The notes under the pieces: model-generated
Database searches by the model: none
Told to the model about the DNA's origin: nothing
The model's input: only the letters and a program-made list of their open reading frames with translations
Position numbers and translations under genes: made by a program
Shown: positions 17,690-26,818 of the stretch, piece by piece
Numbering within the stretch: position 1 is the stretch's first letter
Layout: every line of letters begins with the position of its first letter
Source: Telluribacter humicola
Lineage (GTDB): Bacteria; Bacteroidota; Bacteroidia; Cytophagales; Spirosomataceae
Direction of reading: 5' to 3'
NCBI RefSeq assembly: GCF_017355935.1
Contig: NZ_JAFIQT010000009.1
Span: forward strand, 1-64,000
DNA length: 64,000 nucleotides

Positions 17690-19855
17690 TTATTTTACAC
17701 TCAGATGGACGCTTTTACCCAGGTACACTCCCTGGGGCAGGTCGACGATGAATAAGGTGCTGTTCTGCTTCTCATCCACAAGGGTACGGAAGTGCTCTCC
17801 CTGAACATTATAAACACCACTTACAGACAAGAGCATGCGGCTCAATTTTCTGGATGGATCGGCCAGGGTCAGTTCGCTCAGCCGTCCTCCCTCTATCTTC
17901 AGCATGGCCATCCCGGGGCTATCCAGCCTGATCTGTACGTCTTTGTCGATTTCTACGGATCCGGCCTTGTAGAAGGCCAACTGGGTGATCCCTAACTGGC
18001 CCTGTTTCACAGCCTGTAAGGCGGAGGTATTGGAGAGTATTTCAATGGAGCGATTGTGCTGGCTGGTTTGGTTCAGCTGCTCCTCCGTTACGTTAGGTAC
18101 CACGATGTACTGGTAGGACGCTCCGTTCGGCTTGCTGCCGTGGTCAAACCACAGGGCAAATACTTCTTCGCTTACCGGTTTAGAGCTTATATTTTTCTGG
18201 TCTGTAATGGCCGACCAACTGCCCGTTTCCGTCTGATTGGAGAGGTTGATGGTAGTAGGTTGGGGGAAGAGGTAGCCGATGTTATTGTGGTGTACCCACT
18301 TCACCTTCTGGAGCGGGCGGCTTCCTTTCTGAACACTTTGCCGGTTACCATCCTGCATCATGCGTACATCACTCCGTATCAGTACCTGGTCGAGCGTAGT
18401 GGCTACCGGCAGGGCAGACATGGATTTGATATCAGTACCGAGACAGACGTACTCTTCGTCAAAGAAGAACCATGACTTTTTAGCTTCGAGCGGGTCGTGC
18501 GGGCTCTTAAAATCAAAGACAACGGCTCCGTACAATCCATCGGTTACCGCACCTACAAAGTCGGTCAGCCCTTCTTTCTGAATGGCATCAGGGGCGGGTA
18601 ACTCCGGCTTCTGCACAATAGTTGTTCCTGAAATCTTCTGCCAGTTGTACACGGGCCAGATGTTGTGGTACTCATCGCCTTTCAGCATAAGGTAGTTGGT
18701 ACCATCGGCCCGGTGGTGGGTGAGTTTTCCGGGCCCGTTGTAGGGCTCTTCCATGTTCCGGTTGCGGGTCGAAAACATACGGACGGTGGTGTAGAAACGG
18801 GGGCGCTGGAAAACGAAATGTTCGGTTTGCCAGAAGAATTTTGCGAAGGACGCCGAGGGGGGGACTTCGCCTTTGCGCAACCGGATGATCTCTTCCAGCT
18901 CACTTTTACGGTAGTCAGTACTCACCAGCAACCGCTCTATTTCCAGCGTACTATGCGGCTTAAAAGTAGCCTGATTGGAGATACTGCGGTTTTTAACACT
19001 GATGTCTTCGTACACCCCGTACACCATCTGCTTATAGATCCCGTCGAGGTAGTAGTCCACCAGTTGGTTTATTTTCTCTTTGGAGAAAGCATAGCGGGTA
19101 TCTGCCACATAGTAGGACCAGTTCCCGAAGGCATTGGCATACTTACCATAGCCGTATGACGAGGTATTGTTCACGCGGTCCACCCGGTGGTGAAAGCTAT
19201 AATCGTGTTGCATACCCCGCTGTCCCGTTGCAAACTTTAGCTCTCCTTCAATGATTTTTATTACCTCATCAAATTGCTGATTGTCGCCCAGAAAAAGCAG
19301 GTTTTTAGCCAGAATCCCCGCGATCACAATCCGGTCGCCACTGGGCCGCGCCCCCGAGGCATTCATATTGGCCCGGCCAATGATGGGCTGGGCTTTAGCC
19401 ACAAGGTCTTTAGGTAGTTCGTCACCCATGATCAGCATCAGGTCCCCCAGATCGGTGGGGGTTGTGATCTGATTATCATGCCAGTTGTCTCCAAAGAAAT
19501 CGTGCTGGACCCAGTAGGACAGCCCCTGCTCAATACGGGTCTTCAGTAGCTTGCTCCGGTAGTATCGGGACTTTTTGGCTTTATAGGCCTTGGCCATGTA
19601 TACAAGATCGCGTGTGTGGGCTCTGTGCGGAAATCCGGCTGTTCGGCTTAGATCCTCATAGTTGATACCCACGAAGCTACCATCCTTGTTCATTCTGGCT
19701 AATATAGCCTCCACTGCACTGTCGCTGGGTATTGTTGACATCAGGTCAGTTACAACCCGCTCCTTTATTGTTTTTATATCATTCTGTGCCAGACAGAATG
19801 AAGTCAGCAGGGTAAGGCTCAGTGCCATGAAGAGGCATCTCAGTTGGGACATCAT
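17690..19855 (-). CDS. Polysaccharide lyase family 8-type protein
   Basis: A 721-residue secreted protein with a signal peptide (cleavage likely after CLAQ at residue 24). The N-terminal alpha/alpha-toroid carries PL8 hallmarks: NWHDNQI at 124-130 with the conserved Asn, MQHDYSFHHR at 215-224, and SYGYGKYA at 233-240 with the candidate catalytic Tyr. The C-terminal half is the beta super-sandwich. PL8 enzymes cleave hyaluronate, chondroitin or xanthan by beta-elimination. The usual HQH around the catalytic His reads HHR here with shifted spacing to the Tyr, so substrate cannot be predicted. No SusCD pair is adjacent on this strand. Confidence 0.8.
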   Translation of the reverse strand: MMSQLRCLFMALSLTLLTSFCLAQNDIKTIKERVVTDLMSTIPSDSAVEAILARMNKDGSFVGINYEDLSRTAGFPHRAHTRDLVYMAKAYKAKKSRYYRSKLLKTRIEQGLSYWVQHDFFGDNWHDNQITTPTDLGDLMLIMGDELPKDLVAKAQPIIGRANMNASGARPSGDRIVIAGILAKNLLFLGDNQQFDEVIKIIEGELKFATGQRGMQHDYSFHHRVDRVNNTSSYGYGKYANAFGNWSYYVADTRYAFSKEKINQLVDYYLDGIYKQMVYGVYEDISVKNRSISNQATFKPHSTLEIERLLVSTDYRKSELEEIIRLRKGEVPPSASFAKFFWQTEHFVFQRPRFYTTVRMFSTRNRNMEEPYNGPGKLTHHRADGTNYLMLKGDEYHNIWPVYNWQKISGTTIVQKPELPAPDAIQKEGLTDFVGAVTDGLYGAVVFDFKSPHDPLEAKKSWFFFDEEYVCLGTDIKSMSALPVATTLDQVLIRSDVRMMQDGNRQSVQKGSRPLQKVKWVHHNNIGYLFPQPTTINLSNQTETGSWSAITDQKNISSKPVSEEVFALWFDHGSKPNGASYQYIVVPNVTEEQLNQTSQHNRSIEILSNTSALQAVKQGQLGITQLAFYKAGSVEIDKDVQIRLDSPGMAMLKIEGGRLSELTLADPSRKLSRMLLSVSGVYNVQGEHFRTLVDEKQNSTLFIVDLPQGVYLGKSVHLSVK

Positions 19856-20024
19856 AGGAAAGTAAGTTTACGTACCTTGGGTTTAGCTATCTTAACAAAG
19901 TAGCTGTCCACCAATTTCTATTGACAGGGCGGGCAAAAAGGCTTGTAGAGCCGACCGGAAAGCACAGGTGCCAGAGGTATTTTATTTAAAAGTTCCTGCT
20001 TTTGCTCTTCCAGTTCCCTAAATA

Positions 20025-20060
20025 GAAAAAGCCTCAGAATGAATATTCTGAGGCTTTTTC
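20025..20060 (-). terminator. 16-bp stem terminator after the ThuA-like gene
   Basis: GAAAAAGCCTCAGAAT at 20025-20040 pairs perfectly with 20045-20060 around a GAAT loop, with A/T runs on both sides, so it works in either direction. It ends the leftward transcript of the ThuA-like gene and separates it from the PL8 gene. Confidence 0.75.
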
Positions 20061-20079
20061 TAATCAATATTTTATTAAA

Positions 20080-21018
20080 TCACTGCAACGAGCCGCCCAT
20101 CCAGCGGGCAGCGTTGGTAATAATCTGTAGGGGCCACTTCTCTTTGTATACCGGGTAGAGCTCATGGCCGGGGCGGAAGTAAAAGACTTGTCCCTTGCCT
20201 AATCGCCAGAGCATACCGCTGCGAAACCATTCGCCGGTCTCCCAGCGCTCTTCCAGCACTATCTCATCCGGCTCGGGTACATGAAAAGGTTCGTTGTACA
20301 TTTCGGTCTGAGGCACCTGAAACTGCTGAGGTACCCCTTTGGCAATGGGATGCTGTGGCTTGAGGATCTGAATGGTACTAGGCTTGCCATCACCCCGGTA
20401 GGCCGGAAAGCAGCAGTTTGGCAGATGTACATCCACCTTTACAGTTCTGTCCGGAAATTTGCGGGAGGCGGTATAGGGGGTGAGGCGGGTGTCATATTTA
20501 GGCATGATGTACTTCTGCGCGGGAGCAATGATCTTAAACTCTATCTGACTCTCGTTCGAAGCCTGATATGATTTCCGGGCATCCTGGATGGTACGCTCAT
20601 ACATAGCCTCTACAAACGGAGTAGACCAGTGTGAAGCATGCAGAGCGATCAGGGCTGTTTTACCGGCCAGTACCTGTTCTACTATCCGGCGTCCCGTTTC
20701 GGGTTTTATTTCGCCGTGTCTGACGTGCCCCCACCAGATCAGTACATCGCAGTTGTCAAGTACCTCAGCAGATAGTCCCTGCTCAGGATCATCCAGGGCA
20801 ACGGATCGTACCGAGAAGCCCGACTGCGTTTTGAAATGGTCGGCCAGATGGTTGCCTATGTAGTTGTCGTAGGCTTTTTTCTGATCGGGCTGGCGCTCAT
20901 CCCACACTACCACCCGGATGCCCTTTGTGGGAGAGGCCGTGAGCATACCATCAGGTACCAGGGTGACAGCCGTAGCCAGGGTAACATTTTTAATAAATTT
21001 TCTTCGGTTTGTGTGCAT
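20080..21018 (-). CDS. ThuA-like (trehalose utilisation) domain protein, Tat-exported
   Basis: This 312-residue protein begins NRRKFIKNVTLATAV, a twin-arginine signal. The body is a ThuA-like class I glutamine-amidotransferase-fold domain: RVVVWDERQPDQKKAY, CDVLIWWGHVRHGEI, ALIALHASHWSTPF and the late GKGQVFYFRPGHELYP are typical family blocks. ThuA proteins accompany sugar-oxidation and 3-keto-sugar loci, though their exact reaction is poorly defined. It follows DUF3237 by 106 bases on the same strand and may belong to that transcript. The catalytic role here is unknown. Confidence 0.85.
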   Translation of the reverse strand: MHTNRRKFIKNVTLATAVTLVPDGMLTASPTKGIRVVVWDERQPDQKKAYDNYIGNHLADHFKTQSGFSVRSVALDDPEQGLSAEVLDNCDVLIWWGHVRHGEIKPETGRRIVEQVLAGKTALIALHASHWSTPFVEAMYERTIQDARKSYQASNESQIEFKIIAPAQKYIMPKYDTRLTPYTASRKFPDRTVKVDVHLPNCCFPAYRGDGKPSTIQILKPQHPIAKGVPQQFQVPQTEMYNEPFHVPEPDEIVLEERWETGEWFRSGMLWRLGKGQVFYFRPGHELYPVYKEKWPLQIITNAARWMGGSLQ

Positions 21019-21124
21019 AGTAGTAGCTTATGAACAGATTCATAACCCGTAACATGGTACTCCGGTGAGAGTACAATTACTGCTACAAGTTAAATCTATA
21101 TATAGACTACATCTACTCTTACCG

Positions 21125-21583
21125 CTACAAAACCTTATAGACCCGGATAAGCACGTGGTCGGGTTGGCGGCTGCCCGTCGCGACAAAGATGGATTGGTTG
21201 AGCCAGGTGTAGCGCTCATCGGCGGTTTCAAATTCGGGGATGGAGCGGAAGTAGTACTCGGATGGGTCTACCCCCGCCCCCTGAGCCAGTCGCTGCATCA
21301 CCTCTTTGGGGCCGTGCCTTAGGCCCTGGTTGACGATGGTAATGGTAACGCCGTCGTCGGTATGGAGCAGGTAGCGGGCTTCCAACTCGGTAACACCATC
21401 GGCGCGGCCAATCTGCCAGTCGAAGCCGCCGGGCACTACTTCACCCCTGATAGCCGGGCCTTCAAAAGTACCCCCCGTGATGAGGATCACGCGGCGTACT
21501 CCTTTGGGCGTAGGACCCAGTTCTTCGATAGCGGCTACGGTTACGCGTAGTTCCAGAGCAAACTCAAGTTGTATGGTATCCAC
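21125..21583 (-). CDS. DUF3237 protein
   Basis: The 152 residues match the DUF3237 family of small beta-barrel-like proteins: GVRRVILITGGTFEGPAIRG, PGGFDWQIGRADGV and LEARYLLHTDDGVTITIVNQG are the conserved blocks. No catalytic residues are defined for the family. The start lies 3 bases after the stop of the FAD monooxygenase, so translation is almost certainly coupled. No signal peptide, so it is cytoplasmic. Relatives are often next to aromatic-degradation or monooxygenase genes, which fits this pairing. Confidence 0.8.
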   Translation of the reverse strand: MDTIQLEFALELRVTVAAIEELGPTPKGVRRVILITGGTFEGPAIRGEVVPGGFDWQIGRADGVTELEARYLLHTDDGVTITIVNQGLRHGPKEVMQRLAQGAGVDPSEYYFRSIPEFETADERYTWLNQSIFVATGSRQPDHVLIRVYKVL

Positions 21584-21586
21584 AGG

Positions 21587-22831
21587 TTAGTGTTTTTGGT
21601 TAAGGCTTTCCTTATCAAATCCGGCTATGACTTTGTAGCGGCTCATGATGGTGTCCATCTCGGCGTAGGGGAACACCTCGTACGGATCTGTAAATCCATT
21701 GGGAGCCCGCTCTTCCATAATATCCAGGATCTGGTCGGGGCCTTTCTGCCGGTTGCCCTGTACTACCTGCGAGGTCGCCGGCAGGCGCTTCTGTTCGTAA
21801 TTCTGTAAAGCAGCGGGTATATCCGGGGCACTCTGGAGACAATCGGCAAGTACCTCTGCGTCCAGTATAGCCTGCGAGGCCCCATTGGAGCCGATGGGGT
21901 ACATCGGGTGGGCAGCATCACCCAGTAGGGTGGTCCGGCCGAAGGTCCAGCGGCCGAGCGGATCTCGGTCCGACATGGGAAACTCGTATACGGCTCCGGC
22001 CCCGGCGATCATGGCGGGTACGTCCAGCCAGTCAAACGTCCATTGCTGGTACTTTTGCACCAGCCAGTCTTGGTCAGCCGGGCGGTTCCAGTCGCGGACC
22101 GTCATGAGCTGGGTGTCGGGCTCCTTCAGGTTTGCTACCCAGTTGATCAGTTGGTGACCATTGGCGTCGAGGTCAGGGCTGATGGGGTAAGCCACCATTT
22201 TCTGCTTCATGGAGCCGACCATGACCATGGAAGTACCGTTGAGGAAGGGAGGCATACGGGTCGTGCCGCGGTAGAGGACATTGCCCGAAAAGCATGGGGA
22301 GCCTTCCTGCGTATATAGTTGCTTACGTACCACCGAGTGAATGCCGTCGCAGCCGACCAGCAGGTCACCCACATCGGTACCTAGTACCTGACCAGTCTCC
22401 CGGTCTACGAAGGTAGCTCTGATACCTTCAGGCGTCTCTTCGAAAGACTCTAAATGATGATTGGTACGTACAGCGTCTTCGCCGAGCCGCTCCTTTACTG
22501 CTTCCAGCAGCAGCATCTGAAATCCGCCCCTGTGGATTGAGAACTGAGGCCACTGGTAGCCGGCATGCCTGCCGCGCGGCTCTTGCCAGAATTTCTGTCC
22601 GAACTTATTGAAGTATACCAGATCTGAGGTCTCGACGGCCATGCTGGCTATTTTTTCTTCCAGCCGGAGATTAGTCAGTACCCGTACACTATGGGGAAGG
22701 AGGTTAATACCCACACCTAAGGGCCGCAGTTCCTGGACCGACTCGTACACCTGTACGTCAATACCGGCTTCATTCAGACAGAGGGCCGTAGTGAGTCCTC
22801 CGATTCCTCCTCCTATGATGATCGCTTTCAC
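21587..22831 (-). CDS. FAD-dependent aromatic monooxygenase (PhzS/UbiH-like)
   Basis: This 414-residue group A flavoprotein hydroxylase has the dinucleotide fold GGGIGG at residues 7-12, the GCDGIHS motif at 160-166 that contacts FAD and NAD(P)H, and GDAAHPM at 304-310 for the FAD ribityl chain. Such enzymes hydroxylate aromatic rings using NAD(P)H and oxygen. Overall layout resembles PhzS-type phenazine monooxygenases and related flavin-dependent oxidoreductases, but the substrate cannot be read from sequence. It heads a leftward unit with DUF3237 and possibly the ThuA-like gene. The ATG at 22831 gives the expected short N-terminus before the FAD motif. Confidence 0.9.
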   Translation of the reverse strand: MKAIIIGGGIGGLTTALCLNEAGIDVQVYESVQELRPLGVGINLLPHSVRVLTNLRLEEKIASMAVETSDLVYFNKFGQKFWQEPRGRHAGYQWPQFSIHRGGFQMLLLEAVKERLGEDAVRTNHHLESFEETPEGIRATFVDRETGQVLGTDVGDLLVGCDGIHSVVRKQLYTQEGSPCFSGNVLYRGTTRMPPFLNGTSMVMVGSMKQKMVAYPISPDLDANGHQLINWVANLKEPDTQLMTVRDWNRPADQDWLVQKYQQWTFDWLDVPAMIAGAGAVYEFPMSDRDPLGRWTFGRTTLLGDAAHPMYPIGSNGASQAILDAEVLADCLQSAPDIPAALQNYEQKRLPATSQVVQGNRQKGPDQILDIMEERAPNGFTDPYEVFPYAEMDTIMSRYKVIAGFDKESLNQKH

Positions 22832-23609
22832 GGTCTATAACTTTTTAAAGGCGCTGATAATGAAGCCTAAAGGATTGCCAGCTACCTGCATACTTGTAGT
22901 TGTACCCGCAAAATGGTAATAAAGCCAGCAGAAAGTCTAATAGTATTTTCTTCTTTTTAGATAAGTAATACTTATCAGCTCCTGCCCATGATCCGGCAAT
23001 AGCAGAGCCTCCCGGGAGTGTGGAGGTAGCTTGGCAGGTACCCTAAAAAACAGGGTAGAGTACACTAAAACTATGGAAAGAGGTGGATTGAAAAGGCCGT
23101 ATGGGAGCAGCCTGTGCAGCTAAGAGAAGGAAATAAAAATAGATCACCTGACACTACAGGATAGTAAAAGAAAGTATCAGATGTAAATAGCACTTAGTAA
23201 TGCTTAAATGTGATTATCCAAATAGTTGTATAAGCTACTGCTTCAAAAAATAATATCTTAGTTTTAGATAGTATAAAAAGCTTACTAGCAGCAGCAGTAG
23301 CCGGAAAGGTGAAGTAAGGGTGTGAAATAGGCTGCAACGTTCACACATTCGGTTGGTAGCTGATAAGTAAATGTTGACAGTTACAACCTTCTGATTTGAA
23401 AATCTATACCGATACTTAAGCTTAAAAATAAAAAAGATGTACCGCCTATGATAGTATGATATAAGCTCATCTTATAAAAAAACAACCGACAGTGTGCCAC
23501 CACTATCGGTTGAGATTCCCCGCCCGTATCCCGTCTCAAGAGATTCATCCAAAAGATGAAGCAGGGCCCTATTGTCTTATTTTCTCACAAAATAAAACCT
23601 GTCAAAATT
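22832..23609. other. Long intergenic region upstream of susC
   Basis: No gene is convincing in these 778 bases. They lie between the leftward monooxygenase unit and the rightward SusC gene, so must hold both promoters, but no clear TTG-N19-TAnnTTTG pair was found. A hairpin with a minus-strand T-run lies at 23484-23511. An in-frame ATG at 23556 upstream of the chosen SusC start is also here. Confidence 0.4.
23475..23511 (-). terminator. Minus-facing hairpin just upstream of susC
   Basis: AACCGACAGTG at 23484-23494 and CACTATCGGTT at 23501-23511 form an 11-bp stem with one mismatch. The T-run is on the minus strand (A-rich 23475-23483), so the polarity is for leftward transcripts, opposite to susC. 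It could end an antisense RNA or act as a leader structure. Confidence 0.4.
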
Positions 23610-26600
23610 ATGAACGAATTGCGACAATTACAATTGTATGGTACTAGAGGCCACCTTCGCAAGCTATTTCTATACCCTGCTCTAGCAGCCTGTATGGTGC
23701 ATACAGGATCACTGGCTGCCACCGCATTGCCCGTGGGTACTTCGGCGGTAGCGGTGGCTGTCACTATAAAAGGAACCGTAACGGACGACGCTGGGCAGGG
23801 CCTGCCGGGGGTAAGTGTAGTGCTTAAAGGAACTACTACCGGTACCACTACCGGACCAGATGGAGGGTACTCCCTTGTAGTGCCCAATGTCACAGGGACG
23901 CTGGTGTTCTCCTACGTGGGTTTTACATCGCAGGAGGTCAGTATTAGCAACCAGACTACAATCAACATACAGATGACTGCCGATACCAAGGCTCTGTCAG
24001 AGGTAGTAGTAGTGGGATACGGTAGTCAGCTTAAGAAAGAAATTACCGGAGCGGTACAGACCGTAGGTGCGGCAGAGATTAAGGACTTGCCGGTTTCGCA
24101 AATCGGACAGAAGCTTCAGGGACGACTAGCCGGGGTACAGATTAATCAAACTACCGGTAAGCCGGGGCAGGGGATCAGCATCCGTATTCGCGGGCAGGTG
24201 TCGGTTTCGGCGGGTAGTGATCCGCTGTACGTAATTGACGGCTTTCCTATCACAGGAAACATCGCCCAGTTGAACCCGGACGAAATAGAAGATATCTCCA
24301 TTCTGAAAGATGCAGCTTCAACCTCACTGTACGGTTCGCGGGCGGCTAACGGCGTCGTGCTGATTACCACTAAGAAAGGTGTCCCCGGCAAAACTACCAT
24401 CAGCTTTAATGCTTTTGGAGGTATACAGAGTGTACCCGAGCGTGGCCGTGTCAAAATGCTGAACGCCCAGGAGTTTGCCCAGTTCAAGAAAGATTACTAC
24501 GAAGATCAGGGTCAGGCGGTACCTGCGGAGTTTCAGAACCCGGCAGATTGGGCTAACAAAGACAACGACTGGTACAATGCAGTACTTCGGAAGGCACCCG
24601 TTCAGAGCTACAACCTGAGTATCTCTAATAACACAGACCGCTCGAGCACCTCGCTGGTAGCGGGTGTATTCAACCAGGAGGGGGTTGTGATAAATAACAC
24701 CTACAAGCGTTATTCGCTGCGGATGAATTCCAACTATAACCTGTCTAATACCGTAAAGGTAGGTTTTAACATAGCGCCTTCGTACGTATATGACAACACG
24801 CCACGTACGGATGGTGACCGGGGTACAGGTATACTATTCAATGCGCTGCATACCTGGCCGGTTATGCCTATCTACGATCCGAATGGCGAGCTGACTCTGG
24901 TGAACCGCTTCCCCGGAAGTACCGGAAACATCTTTGCCTATCCCAACTGGGTACGGGCAGCGAATGAGCTGACCAACGAAAACAAGAATACCAATCTACT
25001 CGCCAATACGTATATTCAGTATACACCGCTTCCGGGCCTGTCGCTTAGGTCGACCTTCAACGTGGAGTACATGAACTCTAAGTTCTTCTTCTTCAACCCG
25101 TCGACAGCTACCAGTCAGATCAACGTACCCATTCCGACTACGGCCGTTTCTATCCGTCAGGGGCTTGAAAACGTATCCTGGCTGAATGAGAACCTGGCGA
25201 CGTACACGAGAAGCTTTAACGGTGATCATAACTTCGAATTACTGGCGGGTTTTACGCAGCAGCGCTTTAGCCAGGAGTTTTCCCGCGTTCAGGCTGATAC
25301 CTATGCCGATGACCGGCTACCAACTATCCAGGGAGCTCTTAACATCAACCGGGGGGGAACCATCAACGGGGTTAACGAATGGAGCCTGCTATCGTACCTG
25401 TCACGTCTGACCTATAACTACAAAGGTAAGTACCTCTTTACGGCGGCTATTCGTTCGGATGGATCGTCGCGCTTTGGTGCCAACAACCGCTGGGGTACCT
25501 TCCCGTCGGCATCGGTGGGTTGGGTTGTTTCGGATGAAGAATTCCTCAAGCCTGTTCAGCAGGTTTCGTTTGCCAAAGTACGGGCCAGCTACGGTGTGAT
25601 CGGTAACAATAACATCGGTAACTACACGCAGTACGCCCTGGTAAACAACACCGTCAATGCCGTTTTCGGAAGTACAGTGGGTACAGGAGCGGTAGTAACG
25701 TCTATTGCTAACCCTAACCTGGGCTGGGAAACTACCAAGCAGTTTGACTTAGGTTTGGATTTGGGCTTGTTCAACGATCGTGTACAGTTCATCTATGACT
25801 TCTATACCAAGCGTACTACCAATCTGTTGTACGCCGTACAACTGCCGCAGGAGTCCGGTTTTACCAACTTCAACGATAACATTGGTGAGATTAAGTTCTG
25901 GGGGCATGAGTTCTCGCTGACTACCCGCAACACAGTAGGTAAGCTGAAGTGGACTACCAACGCCAACATTTCGTTTAACCGTAACCTGGTAGTAGCACTG
26001 GCACCGGGCATTGACCGGGTATATGGTACTTTCCACATCACGCAGGTAGGTAAGCCTTTTGGTCAGTTCTACGGTCTGGTGAAAGAAGGCTACTACATGA
26101 GCCAGGAAGAACTCAAAACTTCGCCTATCATTCCGGGTCGCTCAGCAGTCGGTACGATCAAGATGCGTGACGTGAACGGTGATGGTGTAATTACCTACGG
26201 AGGTGACGCCGACGACCGGACTATCATCGGTAATCCGTTCCCCAAGTTTACATACGGTATCACCAACGACATGAAGTATGGCAACTGGGACCTGTCTATT
26301 ACAGGATCGGGTTCACACGGCAATCAGCTATGGGTACGCCACCTGTACAGTACTGCTAACCTGGACGGTGTGTTCAACATGGTGGCGGGTGTAAAGGATC
26401 GCTTCCGGGTTGACAAGAACGGGAATGTAATTACCCCTGGTGCAGGTATGTTTGGCGCGACTAACGGCGGTGGTAACTTCACCGGTATTGAGCGTGACTG
26501 GAACAGTACTCAGTTCCTGGCGGATGCCTCGTTCTTCACCATCCGTAACATCACGGTAGGCCACACGTTCGGCGCTTTGAACAAGTTCTTCAAGTCAGCC

Positions 26601-26780
26601 CGCGTGTACGCATCGGCTCAGCAGGTGTATGTATTCACTAAGTACTGGGGTGGTCCTAACCCTGAAACCAGTGCTCAGGGTGATGGTAACGGCGATGGTG
26701 GTAACCTGAGCCAGGGCGTTGACTTCTCCAACTATCCGGTTCCACGTACCTACACAGTTGGTGTTAACCTGAATTTCTAA
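23610..26780 (+). CDS. SusC/RagA-family TonB-dependent outer-membrane transporter
   Basis: The ATG at 23610 is preferred over one 54 bases upstream because it begins the usual SusC leader, giving about 1056 residues. After the signal comes a carboxypeptidase-regulatory-like domain (IKGTVTDDAGQGLPGVSVVL), then a plug with VVVVGYGSQLKKEITGAV, LQGRLAGVQI, DPLYVIDGFPI and SLYGSRAANGVVLITTKKG, all standard SusC signatures, and a 22-stranded barrel ending in VGVNLNF. It imports oligosaccharides or similar nutrients with its SusD partner 38 bases downstream. No FecR or sigma factor is adjacent, so regulation is not of the anti-sigma type. Substrate is unknown; the downstream genes suggest a glycoside. 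Confidence 0.95.
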   Translation: MNELRQLQLYGTRGHLRKLFLYPALAACMVHTGSLAATALPVGTSAVAVAVTIKGTVTDDAGQGLPGVSVVLKGTTTGTTTGPDGGYSLVVPNVTGTLVFSYVGFTSQEVSISNQTTINIQMTADTKALSEVVVVGYGSQLKKEITGAVQTVGAAEIKDLPVSQIGQKLQGRLAGVQINQTTGKPGQGISIRIRGQVSVSAGSDPLYVIDGFPITGNIAQLNPDEIEDISILKDAASTSLYGSRAANGVVLITTKKGVPGKTTISFNAFGGIQSVPERGRVKMLNAQEFAQFKKDYYEDQGQAVPAEFQNPADWANKDNDWYNAVLRKAPVQSYNLSISNNTDRSSTSLVAGVFNQEGVVINNTYKRYSLRMNSNYNLSNTVKVGFNIAPSYVYDNTPRTDGDRGTGILFNALHTWPVMPIYDPNGELTLVNRFPGSTGNIFAYPNWVRAANELTNENKNTNLLANTYIQYTPLPGLSLRSTFNVEYMNSKFFFFNPSTATSQINVPIPTTAVSIRQGLENVSWLNENLATYTRSFNGDHNFELLAGFTQQRFSQEFSRVQADTYADDRLPTIQGALNINRGGTINGVNEWSLLSYLSRLTYNYKGKYLFTAAIRSDGSSRFGANNRWGTFPSASVGWVVSDEEFLKPVQQVSFAKVRASYGVIGNNNIGNYTQYALVNNTVNAVFGSTVGTGAVVTSIANPNLGWETTKQFDLGLDLGLFNDRVQFIYDFYTKRTTNLLYAVQLPQESGFTNFNDNIGEIKFWGHEFSLTTRNTVGKLKWTTNANISFNRNLVVALAPGIDRVYGTFHITQVGKPFGQFYGLVKEGYYMSQEELKTSPIIPGRSAVGTIKMRDVNGDGVITYGGDADDRTIIGNPFPKFTYGITNDMKYGNWDLSITGSGSHGNQLWVRHLYSTANLDGVFNMVAGVKDRFRVDKNGNVITPGAGMFGATNGGGNFTGIERDWNSTQFLADASFFTIRNITVGHTFGALNKFFKSARVYASAQQVYVFTKYWGGPNPETSAQGDGNGDGGNLSQGVDFSNYPVPRTYTVGVNLNF

Positions 26781-26818
26781 TTAGCTAATCCATTTTTTCA
26801 TCCTTATACGAATACAGA

